64,000 nt of DNA from Litoditis marina (Eukaryota; Nematoda; Chromadorea; Rhabditida; Rhabditidae), in the NCBI GenBank assembly GCA_964036275.1, contig OZ038434.1, positions 8,637,060-8,701,059 of the forward strand, in the 5' to 3' direction. Under the pieces are notes generated by a model. It was not told where the DNA came from. It made no database searches and was given only the letters and a program-made list of their open reading frames with translations. Both the position numbers and the translations under genes were made by a program. Positions 24,150-36,919 of this stretch are shown piece after piece (position 1 is the stretch's first letter; each line of letters starts with the position of its first letter).

Positions 24150-27100
24150 ATACTCTGTTTCACTCACTCGTGGACACTTACAGTATGAATTTGGAATTGG
24201 AAAAATTATATATTCGGGTGTATTCACGAGTTTTAGACCTTCATTTTCGATCTATCTAAACTCTTTTCGATCAATTCTCCATGCTGTATAAACTGTATAA
24301 AACAGTCCGTATTTGAACCTCTGTGTAGTGTATCTGTGTAGTGTGTAGTGTATACGGTATGTGTCACCGGGGATGCGAAACAGAGTATAACAAATGACCG
24401 AAATGTGGCTAATGGGTGAAAACGTTTCGCCACGTCTTATCGCCGTTAGCTTCACTCGGTCAGTTGATTTTACTACCAGCCAACTGCAGTCACGTAAAAC
24501 ATGTTATACACATCAGAAATTACTTTCAATTTTGAAGTTAACGTTTTACATGACTGTCCGGTGTCATTCCGTATCAAACTCTGGTGAAACGTGGAAATAT
24601 GGTATACAAAGGCACGGCCGGACAACAACAGAACACAAATCGAATATTTATTCACACAATCAATAGATATACGTACCGGACCGTGCCTTCTGTATTTTGG
24701 AACAAAACGTGAAAAGTGACCGTACCTGTTCGATTATGCTTGTATTCCATTCAAGGTGACAAGATCAACAGGCGGATCTGAAGAAAATATCAATGAAATA
24801 CAAGTACACGACCCCCAAATAGCTATACGTCAACAAACCAGGGATTCATCGGGTTTCTCACGAACCAAGCATAGTCTGACGCACACGCTTATGAACACTT
24901 ACAGTATGAACAGAAACCACAGGGGCGTCATGTAGAGCTTATGGGAAGGCTTCAAGTGGACTTTTACCAACTATCCAAAATCGAGAAAAGTTGTGTTTGG
25001 TGTCATACTGTAAGTGCCTATGGAAGTGTGAAAAAGGCTGTGAACTCCGACAGTAACTAACGGGCGTCTTCAGGGTAACGAACTCTTCAAAAAGGACGGT
25101 TCTGTGGTCTTATCCCAACGCTTCAGTCCTAACCGTAATACATTTTTGAATTGCAGTTTGAAGGACCGATGCGCTGGGATTGGTGCACATCATCGTCCTG
25201 ATTTAAGGCAACACTACTAGATTTGCAAGGTTCCGCAAATCGCCTCGCACCACGTGGTAAAACTGGCTATATCATGGTTACGACTCAATATGGTATTATC
25301 TCAAACCGGTCAATTGGTTGTGCTACCAGCCAACTGCACAGTTACGTACATCGTGTGAAACACATCAGAATTAGCAAACATGCAATGATAAATTACTCAT
25401 TTGTGATTCAGTTCTTCTTTACGTTTACGTAACTGTGCAATTGAACATTGTTCGGTTAACAACAACCGTGTGAAACGTGGAAAAAAGGTATACAAAGGCA
25501 CGGCCGGTCAAAGCCGGAACACGAAATCAAATATTCATTCACACAATCAATACACATACGAACCGGACCGTGCCTTTTGTATTTTGAAGAGCAAAACATG
25601 GAAAAGAACCGTACCTGTTCGATTCATCCTTATATTCCAACCAAAGCGACATCAGAAACATTCATAGCACCTAAAGGAAATCAATGAAATACTAAACACT
25701 TGGGTTTTCTGAGAACTGCAGACAAAAATCACAGAGTGTCCACGTAATAGGTGGAAATACGACAAATAACCAGTTTTCCGTAACCCAACCGATTCACATT
25801 ATAGGTTGGGTGATTTGCACCCATGCTCTATCATATAAATGCGGTTGGTTCACCAAAAAAACTTTCGTTGCACATTTGTCCGTGAACTCTCAAGTTTTAT
25901 TGCCAACCAAATATATTCATAGTCTGTTTGATGCGCTCGTAGACATTTACAGTAAGACATATAAACTTTTTCATGTTTTTGACTGAGAAAATTCCGGTAC
26001 ACTTCTTGAATAGACTGACTCTATAATGTATGTGTCTACAAACGCATGAAACAGACTATGACGCCAAACTGGGCTCCGGTTGAATGAAGGACGATCAGCA
26101 CCAGAAAGTGTGATACACCACATTTCTATGCAGTTGCAACAGAAAAAAAGCAACGCTCGGTTAACCGGAACCCGATTAATCTGTTAAAGGTGGACCGAAT
26201 GGAACTCAAGCCCAGTGCTGGCGGTGGTCAAAGTCAGAAAAACTGCGTGGCAAAACCTGCGTCACGGAACCATGGGGGAGCGGAAACGAGGCAAGATATA
26301 GTTTTGTTACCAAAAAGTCGATTTAAAATTACGTGGGTAAATGTGAGATGAATCGATTTTGAGACTATACTAACGTAGTTCGATCAATACTCAATTTAGG
26401 AGTTCCATTCTGTCCACCTTTAACTCATCAGTTAACAAAGAACCCGATGAATTGGCAGAAAAAAACGATAAAAAAAGGCACGGCCGTGAAAACCAGAACA
26501 CAAATATCGAATATTTATTCACACAATCAATACATGTACGAACCGGACCGTGCCTTTTGTATTTTGAGGAGCAAAACATGGAAAAGAACCGTACCTGTTC
26601 GATTCATCTTTGGATTCCAATCATGGCGACATCAACAACAGTCATGGCATCTGAAGAAAACATCAATGAAATACTGAAAACTACTGTTTTCTGACAACTG
26701 CAGACAAAAATAATGGACGTCTGCCAGTTAGAAATACGTGAACTGAACATGGTTTTCCGTTTTCCGTAACCCAACCTATTAACATAGGTGGGTAGCGTTT
26801 TGCACCCACATTCTAACATATAAATGCGGTTGGTTCGCCAAAAAACCGAGGTTCGTTGCACATTTGCCAGTGAACTCTCAAGTTTTATTGCCAACCAAAT
26901 ATATCCATAGTCTGTTGCATGCGCTTGTAGACACTTATAGTATGAACTTCCTGGTTTAAACTGTAAACGTTTCGAAACACTCCGTAGACAGATTGATTGC
27001 ATACTGTATGTGTCTACAGACGCATAAAACAGACTATATTACCATACCGGGTTCCGGTTAAACAAATGGCGATTGCCACCAGAAAGTGTGGTACAACACA

Positions 27101-28500
27101 TTTCTAAACAGTTGCAAAAGAAGTAAGCAACGTTCGTTTAACCGCAACCCGATTAATCAGTTAAAGGTGGACTGAATGGTCTACAAAGTTAGCAGTCGTT
27201 ATCTGTTAACTCACGGGACGATGAGTGAAAAGGGCGTGTTTTGTTTGATTACCAAACAATCGATTTGAAATTAGGTGAGTAAATGTGAGATGAATCGATT
27301 TTGAGACTAGACTAACGTAATTCGATCAATACTTAATTTAGGAGTTTCATTCTGTCAACCTTTAACCGATCGGTTAACAAAGAACCCGATGAATTGGCAG
27401 AAAAAAACGATAAAAAAAGGCACGGCCGGGAAAACCAGAACACAAATATCGAACATTTATTCACACAATGAAAACATGTACAAACCGCACCGTGCCTTTT
27501 GTATTTTTATAAACAAGACATGTAAAGGTACCGTACCTGTTTGTATCCACTGAGATTCCGACTACGGCGCTATCAAACATCTTTCGAACCACACATCTGC
27601 AAAGAAAATCATTAAAATACGGAATATTCTTCACAGAGTAGAGTAGTATCTCCCTAACCGATAAAATGTATACTCTGTTTCTCGAACTCGTGGACACTTA
27701 CAGTATGAACTTGAAGTCACATTATCATTCGAGAACGTGCAATCATGAACTTGCATGAAACGTCTTTGTGATGAACTAAGTGTTTATTGAACACCTGGTT
27801 CTATGATGTTAGCATCGATACTGTAAGGGTCCACGGACGTGTGAAACAGTGTATAACAAGTAACCTATTTGCGGCTAATAAATGAAAACCTTCTGCTCAA
27901 GCGGTTACATTATCACTAAAATGAACAGTCACGTAAAACGTGTGATACACATCAGAAGTTGCGAGCGTGCTATGATAATAGTCTTTTTCGTTCCCACTGA
28001 GACTCATACAGTACAAATGCATAACTTCCGAGAAGATTTTACCACGCAAGGATTTTCCAATACAAAGTACGTTCAAAATACCTGGACGAAATTGACGTTT
28101 GCAAAAGAAAACAGTCATGTGGATAGAAAATTCGAATGTGTACTGTAGGAGTCTGAGTAGGAATGATGTCGTCTATATATTCCGTCTGACGGGTCTGATG
28201 CTACTTCATGTTTTGCGTGACTGTTCGGTTTCATTCGGTTAGCAGCCCGGTCAAAAACGGAAATATGGACCGGCACGGCCGCAGAAAACCAGAACACACA
28301 TCAAATATTTATTCACATAATAAAAACATATACATGAACCGGACCGTGCCTTTTGTTATTTTGAAAACAAAACTGAACAAAAGGAAACTATACCTGTTCG
28401 TTTGCTCTGCCGTACGAGACAGTCGGCGAATCAACTATTCTCTCGAAACGCCATGACGAATGCCCATCGGAATACTCCAGAATCCAGAAACAGCTGAAAA
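24150..28500 (-). repeat. Five-copy ~0.9-kb degenerate array: exon-like block + splice donor + GGCACGG hairpin
   Basis: Read on the minus strand, each copy has a splice-acceptor-like TTTCAG, then a 52-101-nt block. The block ends ATCGAACAG (or a close match) followed by donor GTACGG or GTATAG. About 40 nt later comes a hairpin with stem GGCACGG(T)CCGG / CCGGCCGTGCC and a loop containing AATATTTATTCACAC. Blocks are at 24726-24777, 25615-25670, 26595-26650, 27537-27596 and 28393-28493. Hairpins begin near 24608, 25494, 26475, 27416 and 28270. In copies 3 and 4 the stem runs into a T-run on the minus strand. Block lengths are not multiples of three and contain stops, so they look non-coding. Between them lie palindromes with arms like TGGACACTTACAGTATGAA and a GAAACAGACTAT end. 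Confidence 0.7.
25089..25206. repeat. MITE-like palindrome, AAAGGACGAT family, copy 1
   Basis: The arms AAAAGGACGGTTCTGTGG and its near-complement TGCACATCATCGTCCT enclose CAGTCCT...AAGGACCG. The family recurs at 50888-51001 and 57977-58098. No coding content. Confidence 0.6.
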
Positions 28501-31300
28501 GTCGACTAAATGAGATCATTTGGGAACCAATAATCAATCAATACCCGAGCACAAAGTTGGTCTTCCCTGAAATGGTTGCCCGTAATGCAACTGGTTCGCA
28601 AAGTACCGGTATGATTCTTGTCGGGTAACCAATTGGTCTCCATTCATCATGAAAACGCCGCGTTTCCAAATTTAAACAGGTGATAAGCGCAAAAATGCAC
28701 GAAATCTATTGGAAAACAAAGTTGTCACAATAAAAACAACAAAACCAGCCTTTTTTGCCCAGATAGGGCCAGTCTCCATACAGCTGGTAGGATCAGCTGT
28801 CACCAAGTCGGCTGTCAACTCCACCGAGCGGGCCAATCCTGTTCATCTTCACACATAAAAAGACCCTAAAACAAAGAGATAGAAACTCACATCAACTTTT
28901 TCACAGTTATCAGGTACCATAGTCCTATTCATCTGAACGTCATCTAAAGTGGGAGCCCGCAGTGATATTCGACACAAATTGAACGTATAAAGGAATCCAA
29001 ATATCAAGGGTGCACCGAATTTGCAGTTTATACTTTTGAAGGTATTGAAATGGGTTGAACCGTTAAACACAAAGTAGTGAAATAATAAATATTTTCGAGT
29101 TATCAGTCTCTACTAGATGGATATATACATTTAGCTTATTTTCAACTTTATAATTCAAAATGTTGAGCAACTTGAATAAACGAAGTAGCTAGAAAATAAT
29201 AGAAAAAATTCACATATCTCCCACCAGCTTGAATGAATGACGTGTAGAATTCAGCTACGAACCAGTCGAACCAACCAGCTGTTACCCTCTTATTCTGCCA
29301 AAGGAACCAGCCGGTCATCCATGCGACTATCCTGCTACCCTATAACCAATAACAGAAAACGCTCGTTCTTACCGTTTAAAACAGCAGCAACTAGGAAAAC
29401 TCTGTCCATCGCCGCTGCACCCTCCACATTTCTCACAACGGGTTCCGAGACTTGAGACTGGCTGCGTGTCCAGTGTTCGGCCTTCCAGTCGGAGACTGTG
29501 GGGGTCAGAGATCAAAGGTCAACAATCATTACGGGCGCAAATCGTTCACGCCGACCCTCGCTGGACAGAAAAAGAAGGGGAAATTCACCGGACAACCTAG
29601 TCCTTGACGAATCGAACCGCTGACCAGTCAATGTCAAGGCGGAAGGCTCGGTTGCAACAGGCATTTCAACCACTCGGTTATTCAATGAAACCAAACCACT
29701 TTAAACTGAACGAGAAGACAGCCAGTCTCCGTTCTAGTGACAAGTGACTGGTGATCGAATCATTCGCTGAACAACGAGGCGGTCCCGAGCGATCCGTTCG
29801 GTTCCTTAGTAACCAGTTTGCGGTTCGGTTCGGGAAGGACGCGGTTGTCGGGCGAATTCGCCGACGAAATAAAAAAAAATCACCTGATACATCCAAACTT
29901 GACCAAATAAAAAAATATGATGTCATAGTTGTGGATCATCGGTGCTGCCTGGAAACAAAACAAATTAAGCAAGAAAGGTTTTCTGACCTTAAGGTCACAT
30001 TTAAAATAACAGCTCCGACTCGGTAAGTGTATGAAAACCGAGATACCGAGAGGTACATCAAATCGCAAATTCTGACAAACAATCAGTAAAAGTGAGAGTG
30101 TGGAAAGTAATGGATTTGATGGCTTTTCTAGTGCATATATTACTTTAAGCGAGCTGCTTGTCGTTCAATTCTTAGGGTTTCACGATGCATGAAAAATTCA
30201 AAAACTTCCGTATAGATGAATACCCTTATATGCCCAAATAGTTCGAATACCAAAGAGCGGCTCAGTTCGAATGCTCAGTTTTAAAATGAATAAAGCTCAC
30301 TTCAATTCCATTTTCATCAGAAATCGATGCCAGTCTGATCCGAACCTTCACTTGTATTCCAACCACCATTGCCTGCAAAAATTCACGGAGGAACAGCACT
30401 TAGGACAGGTTCAGTGGGAAAGGTTTAGAGATTAGGTCACTACAACTAGAAAACTTGTTTCGAAATACCTCTAATGGATTGCCTATCAAAATACAAACTT
30501 TAAAAGACACTAAACCTTAAAACGACTGTTATAAAAGATCAAAATCGTAACTGAACACCTCAATCTCAAGTTTCATTTCAATTCTGAACTTTCCCATTGA
30601 ACCTGCCAACACACTTCTCAGGTCCACGTTTCGCATGGCCGTCGAACAGTACAAAAGATGCGTATCGATTGGGCAGCGTTGACGCCGACTAAAATCAGTA
30701 CGCACATCTCACTATTGAGGCCCATATGAAACGTCGACCTACGGGCCTCTTTATACTTTTCGTCGGCGACAGATACATAGAGCAAGGTACTATCGTAAAG
30801 TAACCATACTTTCTCAATGTATCTGTGGGAGACCAAAAAAGTAAAAAAGCTCTAAAAATACAAAATGAATGTAATAAAAAGGTAAAATAAACTAACTCTG
30901 TCCTGCCCAAGCCTTCTTTGTCCCTTGTCCCATTGTCCCTCGGGCCAGCGGGCTAAAAGCCCCACCGAATCCTGAAAATAGACCCCCCCCTCAAAACAGC
31001 GCTCCGGACTTACCAACGCACAGAAAGGAGACAAACTGCAATTCCGCGGTCTCACGTCTGCGTCTCTCACACTCACTTGGAGCCACCGCAGAGAGCGGTA
31101 GATCGGAGAGAGGCGAGACGGTTAGAGACCCGAAAATGGGTGGCGATGGGTCGCGGTTGGCACATGGCAGCATAGGCCGGGTTACTGTACCAGGGGGAAT
31201 TGCCCCGGTACAGACTATGGACCATTGCCAACCGCTTGCCATCTGACGAAAAGGGACCACCCTGTTTTCTGACGGAATTGCAGTCGGGCACGAAGCCAAT
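28494..31300 (-). other. Exon-like blocks of an unassembled minus-strand transcript
   Basis: Short blocks bounded by acceptor and donor consensus on the minus strand occur at 28891-28943, 30301-30372 (24 open codons, phase 0), 30897-30971 and 31077-31242 (open, donor GTGAGT). The block at 30301-30372 shares the core TGGTTGGAATACAAG with the array blocks at 24.7-26.7 kb. I cannot join them into a convincing protein. They may be exons of a long non-coding or fast-evolving gene, or chance. The remaining sequence (29.0-30.3 kb) shows nothing I can name. Confidence 0.3.
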
Positions 31301-31619
31301 TTATGGGGTTAGTAGGGTGAGTAGGACGAGAGGTGAGAACGTGAGAGGTGAGAACGTGAGCACACGTGAGAACACGTGAGAGTGTGAGAAAGGAAAAAAC
31401 TAGTAGAAACAAGTAGAAAGGACAGGGACCGGACAAGAACAGTGAGAAGTGAGAAGTGAGAAGAAAAGAACGAAAGAAAAAATAAAACGAGTAAAAACGA
31501 AGAAAGAAAATAAGAAAAGTGAGAGGTGGGAAGGAAAGAAGGACAAGAAGACGAAAAGGGCAGAAAAAAAGTCGCCCGCGTTGAAAAAGAAAAAGTAGAA
31601 AAGTAGAAAATGAAAACAT

Positions 31620-32760
31620 AACAAGTTAGCAAGGATAAAACGGAAAAAGAGTGAAACGATATAAACGGATAAAACTATAGGGAATGGGTGAAACTAAAGT
31701 ACTAAGGAGAACGGATAAAACTGTGGAGAGGAGTTGAACTAAACAGAATGGATAAAAATTAACTAGAAGAGATAAAACATAAAACCTAAGAGTACGAGTA
31801 AAACTACATAGAATGGGTAAAACTAAAAAGAATGGGTAAAATTTAGAAGAATGGGTAAAACTAAAAAGAATGGGTAAAATTAAGAAGAAGGGGTAAAACT
31901 AAAAAAAATGGGTAAAATTTAGAAGAATGGGTAAAACTAAAAAGAATGGGTAAAATTTAGAAGAATGGGTAAAACTAAAAAGAATGGGTAAAACTTAGAA
32001 GAATGAGTAAAACTTAGAAGAATGGGTAAAACTAAGAAGAGTGGGTAAAACTAAGAAGAGTGGGTAAAACTAAAAAGAGTGGGTAAAACTAAAAAGAATG
32101 GGTAAAATTTAGAAGAATGGGTAAAACTAAAAAGAATGGGTAAAACTTAGAAGAATGAGTAAAACTTAGAAGAATGGGTAAAACTAAGAAGAGTGGGTAA
32201 AACTAAGAAGAGTGGGTAAAACTAAAAAGAGTGGGTAAAACTAAAAAGAATGGGTAAAATTTAGAAGAATGGGTAAAACTAAAAAGAATGGGTAAAACTT
32301 AGAAGAATGAGTAAAACTTAGAAGAATGGGTAAAACTAAGAAGAGTGGGTAAAACTTAATAGAACGGATTAAACTAAATTAAACGAGTAAAACTACACTG
32401 GATGGATAAAACTAACTAGAGGACGGGTAAAACATAAAAAGGTGGATAAAACTATGAAAACGGCTCAAACTAGACAAAATGGATAAAACTATAGAGAATG
32501 AATGAAACTTAAGAGAATGGGTAAAACTAACGAGAACGGATAAAAGTACAGAGAATGGGTAAAACTAATTGAAACTGTTAAAACTTAGAAAACTAAGAAG
32601 AACGAATGAAACCTAAACCTAAATGATCGGGTAAAACTAGAGATAATGAATAAACCTAACTTAAACGGATACAACTAAACACAACAGATGAAACCACTAA
32701 AACTTAAGAGAACGGATAAAAACTGGATGAAACTAGGGCTACTACCCTACTACTAACTAA
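31620..32760. repeat. ~19-bp minisatellite with 152-bp higher-order period
   Basis: Dozens of units of the form GGGTAAAACTAAAAAGAAT are degenerate at the edges and regular between about 31790 and 32350. The distinctive pair GGGTAAAACTTAGAAGAATG / AGTAAAAC recurs at 31986, 32138 and 32290, a 152-bp (eight-unit) super-period. It is purine-rich on the plus strand. No gene. Confidence 0.9.
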
Positions 32761-33138
32761 CTAAACTATCTAAAACTATAAAAAGTGAAAACCCAACCAA
32801 AATCTGCTACTCGATCGAACCAAAATAGACACTTCCACAACGAATGAGAGAGAGAGAGAGAGACATCTTCCAACAATAAAACTTCCAGAGAACCCGGAGA
32901 CGCAGAGTAGGAAGCAACTGAAAGAAACACAAATAAGTCTCCGTTGGTTAAATTCGAATCATAAACGTTTTAAATGGTAACTGGCGTTACACAACTAATC
33001 CTAATAAAAAAAATAGCTAAAGTGAAAGAAAAGCAAGGAATTTACTCAGTTTGCCATCCCCTGTCAGCAAGATAACACCTATATGTGCAAAATATCGTAG
33101 AAAATATGATTTAAAAGCAACAGGATAGCTAATCTCAC

Positions 33139-34075
33139 CTCATAAACAGAAGAAAGGACTCCTTTTGAAGATGCGACAGAGAAGATGAGAACCACTCGGG
33201 GAAAACGACTGACGAGGGAGAAGAGGGCCCAGAGAAGACAGACGAACAGAGAACCGGGGAACCAAACATCTGGAAACAAACACGTTTAGGAACATCCGAA
33301 AAGAAACCATGATTTACTTTTGTTCTGATGAAAAACTAGTACAATTTTATCAATACAGTTTTATTTTTCGGTTAAAGTTGCTAGAAAAAAGGTATTATGT
33401 TCTATATCTGATTGAAAGTAAACTGATGCTCACCTGTCTAGAACCCAGAATCGGTAGATCACAAGAGACGACAGACGAACAGAGAAAACTGCGACAGAAA
33501 AGATACCAGTGACAACGTAGAAGCGGCATCTGTAATAGAAAACAATATAGAAAACAGTGAAAAGAGTGTTGAAATCGACAAGAACACCATTTTCAACATG
33601 ATAAAAAAGAGTAAACTGAGAAATTTGATAATTCTTACCTGCACAGAAGAAAATCCTTGACAACCATTATAGAACGGGAAGGAAGGGCGATGACAATCGG
33701 GAACGATCGGGTAAGATGACCTGCTGCAAAGGGAGAGGGTTATAAACAATACATTCAAAACTTCTATTAATCAACTTGAACAAGAAGGAAAGTGGTCCAA
33801 TTTCAACCTTTAGTTCAACTTTTTCCTTCACATGGGAAAACCAAAACAATCCAAATAGTTATCAATCGTGAATGAATATGTATTCTCACCATTTGAGAAG
33901 AGCAGCGGGATGAATTGACCAGATACAAGCGAGAGGAGATCAACATGGATGAGACCAATGATCAAAGATCATTCCAGACAGATGCGGCAGACTGTGAGAA
34001 GCGGCGGACGAAGGCGGAATGCGACGGAAGGGCGAGACGACTCGATGCGAAAAGACGCAGAGAAACAGAGACACT
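33139..34075 (-). other. Four exon-like blocks, coding status uncertain
   Basis: Blocks with good minus-strand splice borders lie at 33890-34075, 33639-33723, 33434-33529 and 33139-33269. The last three have mutually compatible phases and one continuous open frame (about 104 codons, Ser/Cys/Phe-rich). The first block has stops in all frames, so it could be 5' untranslated. Two blocks share the word CTCTGTTCGTCTGTC, which suggests an internal duplication. I recognise no domain. A spliced non-coding RNA is equally possible. Confidence 0.35.
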
Positions 34076-34372
34076 CTGAAAGAGGACACTGGTAAGACTA
34101 CATCTTCATATAAGATGAGATTGGAACAGCTTATAATACTAGAACTAAAAACCAGCTTCATACACATGATAAGACAAAGAAGGTAGAAAATATAGCTTAG
34201 ATAGAGCAAGAAACAAGATATAAATGAGGGAAACCAACAGAAATGACAAACTAACCGTTTGTTTGTGAGTGTTGATCCTCCGTCTTTGTGTGTGGCAATA
34301 GTGGAAGGAGCCAGCTGGTTGGAATTCCGCGATGATTGGAGGGTTGGTTGGGTTGGAGGCGGGTCAAAAGGG

Positions 34373-34860
34373 GTGTCGCAAAGTTTATTCTATTCAATTC
34401 AACTCAATCTAACTCAATTCGGTTCACCCTTTTTTGAGCAAACGGCGACATTTAGTACCAAAGGTTGTTTCCAAATAGGAAAATCGCAAATCATAATGGA
34501 TTCACACTTTTTGTGCGTTCCTTGCGATTGTGGAGATTAAAGGCCTCGAAAGTTTTAGACGAAAGAGGTCCCCTCAGAGGAATGTCGCAAATTCAGTTCA
34601 ATTTGGTTCTCTCTTTTTCGAGGTACCGGCGACATATTGAAGCTAAAGGTGTCCCAAGGGGGGAAATCGCATATTCTGCAAGGGACCACATTTTTAGTGG
34701 TACTGCGATTGTATAGAGAAGAGAGAGAAAAAGGATAGATGAAGGTAGAAGAGAGAAATCCCACTCGGTGGTTATAAAGGGGTCCAACTCTGTGGAAATA
34801 TCGCAATTTCAGTATTTTCGGCCCACTCCATTGGAGAGGACCGGGCGATATGAGAAACGC
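34373..34860 (+). repeat. Three tandem double-hairpin copies with covarying stems
   Basis: Copy 1 pairs TGTCGC with GCGACA (about 34373 to 34452), then AATCGCAA with TTGCGATT (to about 34536). Copy 2 (34580-34716) pairs ATGTCGC/GCGACAT and AATCGCA/TGCGATT. Copy 3 (34796-34853) pairs ATATCGC/GCGATAT. Copies 2 and 3 differ at one stem position, but both sides changed so that pairing is kept. The inner part of the second hairpin also differs while keeping complementarity (CACACTTTTTGTG in copy 1, ACCACATTTTTAGTGGT in copy 2). Confidence 0.6.
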
Positions 34861-34861
34861 G

Positions 34862-34929
34862 CCTCCTACAAGAAATAACCGCCAAATTCAAGGAGGCTTG
34901 AATTGGACGGGGCTGCTTATGGTTCGACT

Positions 34930-34963
<34 letters not shown>

Positions 34964-36900
34964 GAAAAAAGGCAGGATACAAAGAGGGAGAGAGGGCAAA
35001 CAGGAAAACAAAATAAGGCCGAGGAGGGGGGGGATTTTTTTATTTTTGTTTTATTTATTTCTTTTTATTTCTTTTTGTTTGTTTTATTTCTTTCTTTTTA
35101 TTTCTTTTTGTTTTATTTAGATTTTTTTTTATTTCTGGTTTTTTTGGGGAAAAGAAGAAAATGAAACTATGGAACTAAACTAAACTAAGACTTGCAACAC
35201 GAAAAATCTAATATCACTACTGAACCATAGCAGCCGCGCATAGATATGAATATAACTACTTCTACTACAAAATATACAAAACAACAAACAAATGATATGG
35301 AAAATAAGCTGAACACGACTAGAGATAAAAGACTTAAAGAGCCGAGAGACATGGTTAGACTAGGAACAAGAGGCAGAAAACGGGGTTCGTCATGTGTCGC
35401 GCACTGTGTTGAGTGCAAATCTCTCTGGACGGCCCATTGTCAGAACCACTTGCGGGGAACCACATGTAACCATGTCTCATTTACGGCTAGAAAGAGACTA
35501 AATTAAGACTAGATAAAAAAAATGACCACACATAAATAAAATACCGGTAGAAGGACGACATCAGGATTGCACGGGGGAGTATACAGACGAGACCAAAGAC
35601 CATTTTACATCGGAGAGGGCATTTGGACAGCACGGAGCATACAAAGGAGAGGGGATGAGGTGGAGGGAGGGCTTGGCCTTGGGCGACTATTGATCTGAAA
35701 CAAAGAAATAAATCAATAATCAATTACAACACGAGAAAGTCGATAATTACTCCCTCGGCTCAGAGCAAGCAAGTACCAGACGTGAGTGTTATTGTTACAA
35801 TGTTTTGTAACCGGTAACCAGTAGCCACACAGTCATTTTGGCGCAATCCAGAGAAGCTGCCCATATAGCCATAAAACCATCGCAAAACTGGCTCCTTTTC
35901 GCCAAAACCCGGAAAAGCGTCTAACTTTTATGCAAAATCAATAAATTTGACGAATCCTTTATGAAAAAAGGGTTCCGTTCTGTACGATATTCACACCTCA
36001 CTGGTGCGTACTTTTGGGCACACATCAGACCTCAGAAACGTGCGGATTACGCATCGAATATTCAATAAATTTAAACTGTACGCTGTTTCATCTTGACCTT
36101 TACAAACTTTACATGAAATGATAGTCAACGTCAATATCACGTGCAACGTATAGAGCACGATAAAGCGCAAAGACAGCTAAACGAATTCTGACTTTTTTTC
36201 CGTTTCAAACCCAGTGCTTGTGATACTCAATATGACTTGTTGTAAAAAAAGACCAACGCTGATCATAATATATCACAAATTTATGATAACTATCTATACA
36301 TGATAACAACAACAATAACAAGGTATGATCAAAGTAACATATTATGATAAACTACGAGGAAACTATTTGGAAGTGTTTGCATTTCTACTTCACGCATTCA
36401 GGGTTTACGAAAAATGACAAAATTTGTTTTTTTTACTACCAGATAGAAAAAAAGCAGGCACTCTAGTACTGGTTAGATTCCATTTGAAATAGTATGTGAA
36501 TGCACAATCAAAACGCATTCTCCTTTGAAAAAAATAAAAGGCTACACAGAACGAATTTCGCTCATGACAGGAATTGAAAACTGCGAAGATCAAATACAAG
36601 TGTACTCATTTGAATCGTACTTCATTAGGTACTAGGTTTTGCTAAAGAACTCGAATAACTTTAAAAAAAGTGGGAGATTTAGTTACAAACATGAAAAGTA
36701 ATTATAATACTGTTTACTGTAACGTAGGATGAAACAAAATGTCAGACTCTAGTGACTATCTATATATTTAATCTAACACAAGATAAAAATTTACGTAGCC
36801 AAAATGTCTAAAAACAACTTATGCTAAATGCTACGGTTCTAAAATAATGTATAAGTCAAATATAATAGAGCTATCCGATCTCATATACAATAAATTTTAA
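34862..36900. other. AT-rich intergenic sequence
   Basis: An ATA trinucleotide tract (about 34930-34961) is followed by a T-rich TTTATTTC tract (about 35033-35145). One exon-like minus-strand block (about 35542-35697) is bounded by TTTCAG and GTATTT but could not be joined to anything. I see no other supported feature. Confidence 0.5.
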
Positions 36901-36919
36901 AAAGTGAACCGACTTCATG

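Noticed and set aside
24608..28493. Tandem duplicated coding exons (mutually exclusive splicing)
   Set aside because: Lengths of 52, 56, 56, 60 and 101 nt do not keep frame, and several copies contain stops.
31215..31632. Minus-strand Phe/Ser/Leu-rich frames, apparently membrane proteins
   Set aside because: They arise from purine-rich GAAAG/GTGAG low-complexity sequence beside the minisatellite. Three frames are open over the same stretch.
34850..35164. Plus-strand 104-residue frame with an Ile run and a Phe-rich end
   Set aside because: It consists of the ATA microsatellite and a T-rich tract.
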